DNA from: Lucinisca nassula
Taxonomy: Eukaryota > Mollusca > Bivalvia > Lucinida > Lucinidae
DNA length: 64,000 bases
Assembly: GCA_963580285.1 (NCBI GenBank)
Contig: OY757010.1
Location: 210,584,138 to 210,648,137, forward strand
Direction of reading: 5' to 3'
Every line of letters begins with the position of its first letter. Positions within the stretch are counted from its first letter, which is position 1. Positions 47,010 through 58,354 of the stretch are shown piece after piece. Under the pieces are notes generated by a model. The model made no database searches. It was not told the origin of the DNA and worked only from the letters and a program-made list of their open reading frames with translations. Position numbers and translations under genes: made by a program.

Positions 47010-47399
47010 TAGAGCTGGCTAATCGGAGCTGAAAAGATAATCGATTATCAGTCCTGTCATTGCGATCAATAATCGATTAGTAATCGCTAAGGTTTTATCA
47101 TAATTTTACCTGTCTGGCTTTCTTCTGAGCATGACTCTTACCATACGTTGCACTTTACCATATGTTTATTTGAACAGACAGGCCTGAGCAAACAATGTAG
47201 ACCCAGATGAGATGCCGCAGAATGCGGCGTCTCATCAGGGTCTGCACTGTTTGCCACTCATCCAGCTATATTAGGCATATCTTTGGATAGTAAATTGTAC
47301 CTATCAAGTAATCGATTAAAAGCAAATCAGAAATGATAATCATTTTTGTTGAATTTATCGATCGATTAATCGATTATACGATTAATCGTGTCAGCCTTA
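47010..47399. mobile_element. hAT-like non-autonomous transposon with 8-bp target duplication
   Basis: Flanked by ATCATTGC at 47002-47009 and 47400-47407. Short imperfect inverted ends TAGAGCTGGC and TAAGGCTGAC (inverted from the right). Inside are AATCGATTAATCG motifs and a family-P hairpin. It starts 68 bases after the BORCS7 stop codon, so it may be part of the 3' UTR. Confidence 0.75.
47180..47260. repeat. Family P hairpin, well-preserved
   Basis: GCAAACAATGTAGACCC...AGATGCCGCAGAATGCGGCGTCT...GGGTCTGCACTGTTTGC in interrupted form: a palindrome of about 70 bases, nested in the hAT-like element. Confidence 0.8.
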
Positions 47400-47479
47400 A
47401 TCATTGCTGACAGACATCATGATGGAAACTTATGCTGACAATGGGAAATTTGGGTGCAGTGCAATAGACATCAGATGGG

Positions 47480-47755
47480 ATACACAAGTCCGTGAAACGA
47501 ACATCCCTCTAAACCCCACTTTATATAGAGAAAACTGGGGTTTAAGGGTTATACATTATTGTTACTACTTTTGCTCGAAGACATAGATTGTGGGTACTTG
47601 TCAGAACCGCCTCAATGAGGCGGTTCTAACGAGCACCCACAACCTATGTTTGAGATATTTATAAGAAAAGTGTCACGAATTTTCATCAGAAAAGTAGCCA
47701 TTTTGGAGATGTGAAAAAATGCAGTATTTCACACGGGTTTGTTATCGTAATGGAT
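47480..47755 (+). repeat. Hairpin repeat family Q, complete copy
   Basis: Outer hairpin AAACCCCACTTTATATAG/AACTGGGGTTTAAGG, then ACATAGATTGTGGGTAC, inner perfect stem AGAACCGCCTCA/TGAGGCGGTTCT, and GCACCCACAACCTATGT. Ends near TTTGTTATCGTAATGGATTG, as does the 12.1-kb copy. Confidence 0.8.
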
Positions 47756-47879
47756 TGAAATACTTATGAACAGTTAAGTCCCTTTGTACACTTTTTTGTA
47801 GGAGCATTTCTATTATGTCCGATAGCTTACAGACAGACATGAATCGTTGTCCTACCTTCACATTGATCAACATTTTCAA

Positions 47880-48071
47880 CAGGCCTCCATGGCCTAGCGG
47901 GTAAGAGCACCAACTCTTAATCCTTCTGGTCACATATGAAACGCCAAGTTCTGCAACGGAAGGTCAGGTAGTTTTTCTCCGGTTTTGCAAACATCACCTC
48001 TGATTAACCATCAGCTTGGAATAAGTGAAACTCTTGAAAGGGCTGTGAAACAACAACAACAACAACAACAG
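47880..48071 (+). mobile_element. SINE-like element with (AAC)n tail
   Basis: GGCCTCCATGGCCTAGCGGG resembles a tRNA A-box region; the element ends in GGGCTGTGAAAC followed by seven AAC repeats. No clear B box is seen, so the head is decayed. Confidence 0.6.
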
Positions 48072-48369
48072 AAAAACGTATATAATTGTCATAATTATTT
48101 CTCTATAGCCCCTAGGCCAATTGTAACGATATGAGCCATCACCAGAAACTTGCCCTTATGATTTAACCAGGTGAGACACAAGTTGGTCTTGTCAGTTACA
48201 TAGCCTGGGCAGTTACACAGACTATCAAAAGTCTTGAAATTTTAGATATAGAGGCTAGATATATTGTTCTATATCCAAATAGCAGATGCGGTATGGTGCT
48301 GATCAGACCACACATATGTCATTTCGAAAAACACGCCTATACAAATATATTGCCAAATTTTGGGGCAAA

Positions 48370-48560
48370 AAATTAGAAATTTTAAGATGAAAAATTGTGA
48401 TAGTTTTCTTATTTCTGCTCAAAACATAGATTGTGGGTACTCAATAGAACCGCCCCTATCGAGTACCCACAATCTATGTTTTTGAGCAGAAATAAGAAAA
48501 ATAATAACTACCCCCTTAAACCCCAGTTTTACTATATAAAAGTGGGGTATGAGGGGGTCA
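48370..48560 (-). repeat. Hairpin repeat family Q, longest near-perfect arms
   Basis: Left arm TTTTCTTATTTCTGCTCAAA then ACATAGATTGTGGGTACTC; the right arm is its inverted copy with one extra base. Arms of about 40 bases surround a roughly 17-base loop. The AAACCCCAG outer hairpin lies on the right, so this copy is inverted relative to 47480. Confidence 0.82.
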
Positions 48561-49380
48561 AAATTATATGGGCGTGTTCTAGTAATGTTCAGGCGGATCT
48601 ACACCTTTGTTGTTCCCAAATGGGAAAGACATGTTTTCTCATCCTGTGGCTCATATTTCAGATAGAGCTACCAGGGGCCATATGTTCAAAACTAACGTTT
48701 TTAACATATTGTTAAAACTTTGATCATTTAACATGGCAATATATTTGCAGAAAAAAATGTGAGCAGCTTTTTCAGCAAAAATACCAAAATTTCAGACCTG
48801 TAACTTGCTAGAACAGTTAACAATATGACCACTAACGAGCTTGTTAAGCTAATAAGGTGAAAAACTGTCAAGGGAATAATAGTTGGTTCACGTGAATTCA
48901 TTCCATTTACAAACATTTTAATTATGCCCATTTTTATGATATATTTTTTAAAAAAATCTCCAGATTTAAGTTGAATGAATATACCTAACTTTATTTTGAC
49001 ACAAAAGGAAGTTAAAAACTAGTGCCAATCACAACTGGTGTATGTCATTTTCATAGTGTTTTGTTGCATCTGTTTTTAGCATGGACAAAAAAAGATAAAG
49101 GAATATGTTTTTCTGTTTGTTTATCCATCCAAAATTAACACCAACTGCAGCAGAAACTTACAAAATAAAAAAAAAAAACAGTCAAGATTTGGCCCCCTTT
49201 GGTAATTTGGTATGACATAGCCTTTGACCAAATTGATTTGGTTTTTCCTATTTTCCAGAGAAAATACGGTTTTTCACTACACATAAATCATCTGCTGGAT
49301 AGATGATTCACATGAAATGTAAGGCCTTATTTTCTCTGATGAATAAGAAAAAAATAGCTGTCTTTATCCTTTCACAACAA
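48561..49380. other. Downstream spacer
   Basis: AT-rich with homopolymer A runs. No gene or repeat recognised. Confidence 0.4.
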
Positions 49381-49384
49381 AGTT

Positions 49385-50165
49385 GTGATGGATGGGGATA
49401 TAGCATTGCTGTCATGCATCCGCATGTATGTTAGTGTGCGTGTCCAGAACTTTTTGAACAGGATAGAAGGCAAAGCTATCATCATAGAAGTATCAACCTT
49501 CCACAAATGTTCCCCATGGAGAGAGGATGAACCCTACCGGTTTTCAAGGTCAAGGGTCAAAGGTACCAATGGACTTGACATTAAAAACCTTTTGAACAGG
49601 ATAGAGGACAAAGCTATTATCATAGAAGCATCAAACGGTCCACAAATGTTTCCCATGGAGAGATGTTGATTTCTTTTTATTTTCAAGATCAAGTGTCAAA
49701 GGTCAAGGTCACAATGGACTTGACATTAAAAACCTTGTGAAAAAGATAGAAGATAAAGCAATCATCACAGAAGCATCAAACCTTCCACAATGTTTCCCAT
49801 GGAGGATGAACCCTATTGATTTTCAAGATCAAAGGTCAAGGTCACACTGGACTTGACATTTAAAACCTTGTGAACAGGATAAATTACAAAGCAGAGCTGG
49901 AAAATTCTTCTGAATTCCGATTGTCATGCATGACTAAAGCATGTAGATTTTGTAAACTTCGAATGGACAAGACAAAATTTTACTCGTACTCCAAAATGTT
50001 TGCTTGTCATTGCGAGAGGACGATTGGAATTTTCCAGCCCTGCAAAGCAACCATCTTTGAAACATCAAACCTTTCACAAATGGAGAGAGGATGAATCCTA
50101 TTGATTTTCAAGATCAAAGGTCGGGTCACGATGGACTTGACATTAAAACCTTGTGGATAGGATAG
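49385..50165 (+). repeat. Tandem array, about 150-bp units (ACTTGACATTAAAAACC type)
   Basis: About five units with TTGTGAACAGGATAGA, AAAGCTATCATCATAGAAG, CATCAAACCTTCCACAAATG and TCAAGGTCACAATGGACTTG. The fourth carries an unrelated stretch of about 130 bases (49895-50030). The head has a TTGTGATGGATGGGGATATA motif. Confidence 0.7.
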
Positions 50166-50634
50166 ATCATAGAAGCATCAAAGGTAATCTATAATGTTTA
50201 ATAGGTCTTAAGATATTCAGATTAGATTTAGATATTGATGAGTTCTTTGCCCTGTTAAGGGTTAATATTTTTAACACTCGGCTTGTTAGTAGAATTCAAA
50301 TTAATGGTCTGTATACATGCTAAAATCGGCAAAGATGATATAAATCTGGGTTTTAAGTTTCTACTACTTTAAAAAGAAACCCACTTTTTGAAATTGATGC
50401 TGGAACATGAGGCACAAAAATTCTGCTTCAACTAAAGAGTCTCTCTCCATGACCAAACTTTTATAAGTTAACGCATGTAGCTTCCACTGATAGTCTGATC
50501 TTAATTTGTGAACCCGAGTGCTAACACCTAAGTGATATACAAGCTATTATGTACACTAGTAAGAAAAGGCCACTCGGGGAAAGGCCACAATCGAGTAAGT
50601 TAAGTTTTAAATCATAAATCGAGGAGTTGTGGAG
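50166..50634. other. Downstream spacer
   Basis: No feature recognised. Confidence 0.4.
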
Positions 50635-50908
50635 GCACACAAGCAGCCAGGTGTGTACATGCTATGCATATTGGTGCCCCAGTCCATCAGGGCTTGGAGA
50701 AATAGATTGGGCTGCATGGTGCTTATGCGCAGAGCTGAAACAAGACTGAACGTGAGTACTGGTAAACGGCTTAGGTCAGGCAAAGTGATGAGAGTCAGAC
50801 CTACTCTAGTTATAAACTCTAGCTGTTTCTTTGGACAAGATGGCAACAAAATTGAAAGCAACATCTCGGTTATGACCCAAATAGTGTTGACAGGGACATA
50901 AACCTCAA
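50635..50908 (+). repeat. Interspersed repeat family Z
   Basis: AGAAATAGATTGGGCTGCAT, GCAGAGCTGAAACA, TACTGGTAAACGGCTTAGG and the tail AGTGTTGACAGGGACATAAA with CCTC. An hAT-like element lies 15 bases beyond. Confidence 0.65.
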
Positions 50909-50922
50909 CTAAACCTGTTCAT

Positions 50923-51501
50923 CAGGCCTGAGAGTTTAGCTATTTCTATAGACTGTCCATAAAAATAAAGACAGTCTTTAAATTTATGGACTCACGTGTC
51001 TATAAAAAGCAATGCAAATCGTAAGAATTTTCAAAAATTAGAAAATCCCAGAACATGTATTAAATAAACTTCTTCGTTACATGATGAATTGCATACACAG
51101 AAGGATTTTTCTCGAATCTGTTGTCTAATTTTCGAGTATTCATATAAAATGGCTATGAAAGATATTCTTGTTTAGGTTTTCTCCCTTCATGTACTTTACA
51201 ACAAGTGTGCCACGCATCGGGTCACAGTTTTCATTGTTTATTGTGTAAGGGAGAAAACAGGATCTACCCAGAATCAATTATTTAAGTTCTTGGATTATTA
51301 ATCAACAAGACAACGGATCATACTCAGTTTTCAGCTACACACAGATTTTCATGTAATAAAGAAGGTTGCGTAACACCTGTACTGCGAATTTCGAATTTTT
51401 GAAAATTCTTATATGCATTGCTCTCCATGGACATGCGAGTCCATAAATTTAAAGATTGTCTTTATTTTTTTATGGACAGAAATAGCTAAACTCCAGACCT
51501 G
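50923..51501. mobile_element. Non-autonomous DNA transposon with about 100-bp inverted repeats and 5-bp target duplication
   Basis: Ends CAGGCCTGAGAGTTTAGC (left) and inverted CAGGTCTGGAGTTTAGC (right); inverted similarity continues through TTTAAATTTATGGACTC and GAATTTTCAAAAATT, about 100 bp each side. Flanked by TTCAT at 50918-50922 and 51502-51506. CAGG ends with a 5-bp duplication suggest the hAT5 group. No transposase. Confidence 0.82.
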
Positions 51502-51506
51502 TTCAT

Positions 51507-51938
51507 ACTTTCACACATATGTATGGACAAGGGTAAAACTATATACAAGTGAAATTCCTATATTAAAACCACCCTTGGAAGTGTTCAGAAGTGGTCTTTA
51601 AGACCAAAATGAACTATCCCAGTGGCGGCCTCTTACCAGAAGGCATTGGGTGTAGAAAACACAAAGAAAACCTTTAGATGACATTTTGAATGGTGTTTAT
51701 GTCTTAATTTTAGCTGGTCTTAAAGTGGTTATTCACCTCTTTCTTCAATACCTTTATTTTATATATTAAATGTATAAAAAGACCATTACTGCTATAATTT
51801 TTGCAAACACAAGGTTAATTAGCCAATAATTTGATTATTTATACTTGGTGTGGGAACCGGCCATTTTATCAGTTCAGTTATCTGATAGATTGCAACTGGC
51901 AGCACTTTCTCTCTCAGTAGAACAGGTATACGTAAGTT
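51507..51938. other. Downstream spacer
   Basis: No firm feature. It lies upstream of the THAP-like frame and has no clear promoter. Confidence 0.35.
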
Positions 51939-52265
51939 GTGAGAATACAGACAGAAAAAAAGCCTCAGTGCAAAGCTAAATTTTGCACTGTTGAGAGGGG
52001 GCAGGGCATAAGTGCATTCGCTAGTCCCTACCCAAACAAAAATAGACCATTATGTGAAAGGTGGATTCATAATCTTGGCATAAAGAACCTACAAATACTC
52101 CAAGCATATAGATCAGATAGAATACTATGTTGGAACAAGGTTGATCTAAAGATGATTCGACAGCAAGGTGTCAAATCAACATTGATTCAATGCTGTTTCA
52201 AAGTTATGTACCAACTGAACGGTTTGATCAACTTTACAAATGCAATGACTACATTTATACCTTGA
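51939..52265 (+). pseudogene. THAP-like zinc-finger domain relic
   Basis: A 108-codon frame. Residues 10-50 read CKAKFC, then FASPYPNKNRPLCERWIHNLG, matching the start of a THAP domain as I know it in mollusc proteins (C-x4-C, then a FPNPxKNxxLCxRWxHNLG-like helix). Further on, RILCWNKVDLKMI sits where the family has CxxHF, so the fourth zinc ligand (His) is lost. VKSTLI resembles the closing AVPTL signature. It could be a decayed P-element or a host THAP exon. Alignment was by eye, so chance similarity is not excluded. Confidence 0.4.
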
Positions 52266-52384
52266 GAGACTTGTGCTCATTGACATGATTGCTGTTGTTT
52301 GGTGCTAAAAATCGCTCAGCTAACTCTCCTTCTGTATACTCAGGTTCCCAATGATATAGTTGTCATGATCATTTTCATCAAACA

Positions 52385-52570
52385 ACATGATTAACCCATT
52401 TCATACCGGAAACCCCTAAACGGTTAATTGGCAAACAGTGCAGGCTCAGATCAGATGCCACTGATCAAGGCCCACACTGTTTGCAAAAAGTTCAGCTATT
52501 TTCCAGATAAATTTTTGGAGAAAACACAACCTGACACCCCTAAATTTTGAAATAGACTCCTACTATATAT
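52385..52570 (+). repeat. Family P repeat, full-length
   Basis: TTAACCCATTTCATACCGG, AAACCCCTAAACGGTTAA, GGCAAACAGTG, a shortened central hairpin, CACACTGTTTGC, GTTCAGCTATTTTCC, ACACAACCTGACACCCC and GAAATAGACTCC. This shows the full element is about 190 bp, not just the hairpin. Confidence 0.75.
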
Positions 52571-53237
52571 AAGGAGGAGGATTCCAATTGTTACATAAAG
52601 GGTTAAACACTGAAATAATTGTTGTAAATCTATGTGGAAGCACAGTAAAATCCTCCAAATGTGCTGCCATGACCTGTAATCTGTATCAAATAGGCGCTTG
52701 AAATCAAGGTGTTAATGCACTCCGGGGAAATTGATTGTAAACATGTCTGCTGTCAGATTCTTGAGATATGAGGAAAACACAGGGCTATAATTACCTTGTC
52801 AGATAAAGATATGACTTGTGCCAATTAAATTTATACATGTGGAGATATTTATTTTTCATATAGATAAGCAAGAAAGAGATCTGAATAATCACTTTAATAC
52901 TGGAATTTCATTGTATCTGCCATCACTTAGTGGCAGGGGCATAAAATACCCCATAATTTTAAGTTAGCAAAACGAGAAGGCCGTGGCTGGTATTTAGTAA
53001 TGACAACACTATATTTTGTTTACTTTAGTATTCCTTTATTTTATTAGAAAAATCATTTTAAATTTTCATGCATAATCTTTGAAATCAGAAAATAAAACAG
53101 ACATGCACGTCAAAAGAAATTGAGACCCTTTCATTTAAACATTTAAAATAGAGCATACACCAGAGAAAACCCAACTATATTACATAAAGTGGGCATTTTC
53201 ATGGGGTATTCTTTGTTTTATATATCCATTTTAAAAC
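52571..53237. other. Downstream spacer
   Basis: No feature recognised. AT-rich. Confidence 0.4.
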
Positions 53238-53515
53238 AATGATTCAGCCCCCGCCCATCATGGCTTTGAGAAATAGATTGGACAGCGTGTTTCTTCCATG
53301 CAGAGCTGAAAGCAACCACACATGAATACTGGTAAACCGCTTAGAATGTCTAGGCCTGGCCAGGCAAAGTGATGTGATTCAGACTCTCCCTGCATATGAA
53401 CGTAATTGGGTTGTCAGGATCGACATGTCCGGATATTGGTAGCAATGCCCCGAAAATGACCTAAATAGTGTTGCCAGAGACATATAACCTCAATTCAAAG
53501 AAACAAATAAAACAT
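53238..53515 (+). repeat. Interspersed repeat family Z
   Basis: GAGAAATAGATTGGACAGCG, GCAGAGCTGAAAGC, ATACTGGTAAACCGCTTAG and the tail AGTGTTGCCAGAGACATATA. Same order as the 50.6-kb copy. Confidence 0.65.
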
Positions 53516-53559
53516 TCATTGTTGATGTTAGGGAAAACATGAAGGAGAACAGATTATCT

Positions 53560-53880
53560 ACACATTTCTTCTGCACAAAAAAAGAAGCCCATGGGCCACT
53601 ATGCTCACCAGAGTTCATGTGGTTCATACCATACACAGGCATGATGCCCACCTTGGTCATGTCACTACAGTCCCCTAAGTTCTCATTGCCTCATCCCAGA
53701 GAGGCTCTCCATGTAATATGGTTTCAATCAGCACAGCAGTTTTAGTGGAGACGGAAGATAAAAATACTGAAACTAAGTCATACAGGACAAAGGCCATTAA
53801 ATGACATTGACCTTTGGAATTGATAAACTACCATTCAGTTGACTGCAAATATAAATTGATGCCACAGACTACAATAGAAT
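53560..53880 (-). repeat. Fragment of the long-unit repeat also at 63.1-63.9 kb
   Basis: GGAATTGATAAACTACCATT and TTCAATCAGCACAGCAGTTT have close parallels at 63.36-63.48 kb in the same orientation. No ends recognised. Confidence 0.5.
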
Positions 53881-54807
53881 CAGAAACTAGAGCCAGTGTT
53901 TATGAAACACAATGCCCCAAACTGCTTGACCCTAACACTGCTTGACCCTAACACCTGCTTGTCCCTAACAGTAATTGAGATATCTTTTTTTATTTGGCTG
54001 CAATGCTGAAATTTTAGAAGGAACATAACACAAGAAAAACTGAAGTTAATCAGGTCATTTATTTATCACCCCATACCAGTGTTCTAAGTTACAGGACAAT
54101 AGCTCATACAGTTTTAGAGATACAGTCGAACCTGTCTTAGTGTCAACCTCTATTAAGCAGCAACCTGTCTTAAGCAAGCATGCATAAAGTTCTCCAAAAT
54201 GCAAATGAATTAAAATTCACCTAATCAGATCATCTACTCATCACCCGAACCAGCCTGTAAAGTTTCAGGGATAAAGCTGAAACAGTTTTTGAGATATCTT
54301 GCTTACAAGCTTAAGGCAAGCAAAATTTGAAAGGGGCATAACTAAAAAAAAAAAAAAAATGGATTTTTGTCAAAAGTTAATCAGTTCATCTTCTCATCAT
54401 CCCCAACCATTCTGTTAAGTTTCAGGGCAATAGCTCAAATAGTTTTTCAGTGATCTTGCTTACAAGCTTAAAATGCAAAAAAATTCAAAGGGCCATAACT
54501 CAAGAAAAAATTCAGATTTTTTTTCAAAAGTTAATCAGTTCATCTACTCATCATCCCAAAGCAGTCAGTAAAGTTTCAGGGCAAAAGCTCAAACAGTTTT
54601 TGAGATATCTTGCCTACAAGATTTCAAAGTATTTTTTTGCAAAGGGGAATAACTCAAGAAAGGGGCATAATCCTGACGAAAAAAAAAAAAAAAAAAAAGA
54701 TTTTTGACGAAAGTTAATCAGTTCATCTTCTCATCATCCCCAACCATTCTGTAAAGTTTCAGGGCAATAGCTCAAACAGTTTTTAGTTATCTTGCTTACA
54801 AGCTTAA

Positions 54808-55121
54808 AGGCATTTAGTCTTAGACAGCATGACACACCGTGTGTTCATAATTGTTTTATTGCCCCCTGTGATGTACTGTCTATAGCAGATCAAAGGCGGC
54901 CTTTAATATGGTGATGAGTAGCTCTTGTTAAATCCCCTTACTGAGGCACTTAAGGGGAAATCAATAAAGTACACTCCAGTTAACAGTTAGCAAACTATTG
55001 ATTTTTCCCCAAGGAGTCCCCTTACCTGTTGAAGACAGAGGACTTCTCTTTAGTCAGCCATGAGGGCTACATAATATTATGTAATGAAATGACAGTCCTC
55101 AATAATCAAGAATAAATACCT
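54808..55121. mobile_element. TTAA-flanked non-autonomous DNA transposon, 314 bp
   Basis: Ends AGGCATTTAGTC (left) and inverted AGGTATTTATTC (right), flanked by TTAA at 54804-54807 and 55122-55125. The empty site GCTTAAAACGC stands intact in neighbouring array units, confirming both the insertion and the duplication. Internally it has a partial palindrome around TCCCCTTACTGAGG. Confidence 0.85.
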
Positions 55122-58100
55122 TTAAAACGCAAAAAAATTCAAAGGGCCATAACTGAAGAAAAAATTTCGGATTTTTTTTTTCAAAAGTTAATCAGTTCAT
55201 CTACTCATCATCCTGAACCAGCCTGTTAAGTTTCAGGGCAATATCTCAAACAGTTTTTAGCTCACCTGTCACGTAGTGACGAGGTGAGCTTTTGGGATCA
55301 CTTTTTGTCCGTCGTGCGTGCGTCCGTCCGTCCGTAAACAATTTAAAATAAGAATATCTCCAATACCCCATGGCCAATCTTGATCAAATTTCATGTGAAG
55401 CATCATCAGGTAGGGGGAAAGGCTGCATAAGGTTTTTGGGCTGATCAGATTGGAATTCTGGTTGCCATGGCAACATATAGCTCCCATAGACTTATAAAGG
55501 GAAAAAATTTAAAAATCTTCTTCTCTGAAACCACAGGGCCCAGAGCTTAGATATTTAGCATGTAGCAAGGGCAAGTGGTCAACTACATAATTCCTGCCAA
55601 TTATGCCCCTGGGTGCCAAATGGGCCACACCCTGGGGCCCCTTCGCTCCCATAGACTCATAATGGAAAAAAAGCTTCAAAAATCTTCTTCTCGGAAACCA
55701 CAGGGCCCAGAGCTTAGATATTTAGCATGTAGCAATGGCAAGTGGTCACCTACATAATTCCTGCCAATCATGCCCCTGGGTTCGAAAAGGGCCACGCCCT
55801 GGGGCCCCTTCGCTCCCATAGACTCATAATGGAAAAAAGCTTCAAAAATCTTCTTCTCTGAAACCACAGGGCCCAGAGCTTAGATATTTAGCATGTAGCA
55901 ATGGCAGGTGGTCACCTATATAATTCCTGCCAATCATGCCCCCGATTTTTAAATGGGCCACGCCCCGGGGCCCCTTCGCTCCCATAGACTCATAATGGAA
56001 AAAAAGCTTCAAAAATCTTCTTCTCTGAAACCACAGGGCCCAGAGCTTAGATATTTAGCATGTAGCATGGGCAAAGGGTCAACTTCATAATTCCTGCCAA
56101 TCATGCCCCTGGGTGCCAAATGGGCCACGCCCTTGGGCCCCTTCGCTCCCATACTCATAATGGAAAAAAAAGCTTCAAAAATCTTCTTCTCTGAAACCAC
56201 AGGGCCCAGAGCTTAGATATTTAGCATGTAGCAATGGCAAGTGGTCACCTACATAATTCCTGCCAATCATGCCCCTGGGTTCAAAAAGGGCCACGCCCCG
56301 GGGCCCCTTCGCTCCCATAGACTCATAATGGAAAAAAAGGTTCAAAAATCTTCTTCTCTGAAACCACAGGGCCCAGAGCTTATATATTTAGCATGTAGCA
56401 ATGGCACGTGGTCATCTACATAATTCCTGCCAATCATGCCCCTGGGTTCCAAATGGGCCACGCCTCGGGGCCCCTTCGCTCCCATAGACTCATAATGGAA
56501 AAAAAGCTTCAAAAATCTTCTCTGAAACCACAGGGCCCAGAGCTTATATATTTAGCAATAGTAACGGCAAGTGGTCACCTGCATAATTCCTGCCAATCAT
56601 CCCCCTGGGGTCCAAACGGACCACGCCCTGTGGCCCATTAACTCCTAACGACTCATAATGGAAAAAAGCCTCAAAAATCTTCTTCTCTGAAACCACAGGG
56701 CCCAGATCTAAGATATTTAACATGTAGGAAGGGCAAGTGGTCAACTACATTATTCCTGCCAATCATGCTCCTGGGTTCCAAATGGGCCACACCCCGGGGC
56801 CCCTTCGCTCCCATAGGCTCATAATGGAAAAAAGCTTCAAAAATCGTCTTCTCTGAAACCACAGGGCCCAGAGCTTAGATATTTCACATGTAGCAATGGC
56901 AAGTGGTCACCTACATTATTCCTGCCAATCATGCCCCTGGGTTCCAAATGGGCCACGCCCCGGGGCCCCTTAGCTCCCATAGACTCATAATGGAAAAAAA
57001 GCTTCAAAAATCTTCTTCTCTGAAACCACAGAGCCCAGAGCTTAGAAATTTTGCATGTAGCAACGGCAAGTGGTCACCTACATAATTCCTGCCAATCATG
57101 CTCCTGGGGTCCAAACAGGCCACACCCTGGGGCCCCTTAGCTCCTATAGACTCATAATGGAAAAAAGCTTAAAAAATCTTCTCTAAAACCACAGGACCCA
57201 GAGCTTAGATATTTAGTATGTAGCAACGGCAAGTGGTCACCTACATAATTCCTGCCAATCATGCCCCTGGGGTCCAAATGGGCCACGCCCCGGGGCCCCT
57301 TCGCTCCCATAGGCTCATAATGGAAAAAAGCTTCAAAAATCGTCTTCTCTGAAACCACAGGGCCCAGAGCTTAGATATTTAACATGCAGCAATGGCAAGT
57401 GGTAATCTATATATTTCCTGCCAATCATGCCCCTGGGGTCCAAATTGGCCACACCCTGGGGCCCCTCAGCTCCTATATACTCATAATGGAAAAAAAGGTT
57501 CAAAAATCTTCTTCTCTGAAACCACAGGGCCCAGAGCTTAGATATTCAGCATGTAGCAAGGGCAAGTGGTCACCTACATTATTCCTGCCAATCATGCCCC
57601 TGGGTTCCAAATGGGCCACGCCCCGGGGCCCCTTAGCTCCCATAGACTCATAATGGAAAAAAAAGCTTCAAAAATCTTCTTTGAAACCACAGAGCCCAGA
57701 GCTTAGAAATTTAGCATGTAGCAACGGCAAGTGGTCACCTACATAATTCCTGCCAATCATGCTCCTGGGGTCCAAACAGGCCACGCCCTGGGGCCCCTTA
57801 GCTCCTATAGACTCATAATGGAAAAAAGCTTAAAAAATCTTCTTCTCTAAAACCACAGGACCCAGAGCTTAGATATTTAGTATGTAGCAACGGCAAGTGG
57901 TCAACTACATAATTCCTGCCAATCATGCCCCTGGGGTCCAAATGGGCCACGCCCCGGGGCCCCTATACTCCCATAGACTCAAAATGGAAAAAAGCTTTAA
58001 AAATCTTCTCCTGAAACCGCAGGGACCAGAGCTTAGGTAATTAGCATGTAGCAAGGGCAAGTGGTCACCTACATAATTCCTGCTAATCATGCCCCTGGGG

Positions 58101-58354
58101 TCCAAATTGGCCACGCCCTGGGGCCCCTAAGCTCCCATTGACTCATAATAGAAAAAAGCTTCAAAAATCTTCTTCTCTGAAACCACAGGGCCCAGAGCTT
58201 AGATATTTAGCATGTAGCAACAGCAGGTGGTCACCTACATAATTCCTGCCAATCATGCCCCTGTGGTCCAAACGAGCCACGCCCCGGGACCCCTTAGCTC
58301 ATTTAGACTCATAATGGAAAAAAAAGCTTCAAAAATCTTTTTCTCTGAAACCAG

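Noticed and set aside
54120..54190. Mariner or pogo-like end (CAGTCGAACCTGTCTTAG)
   Set aside because: Only one end is visible, with no inverted partner or TA duplication that I could fix, so it is not listed as an element.
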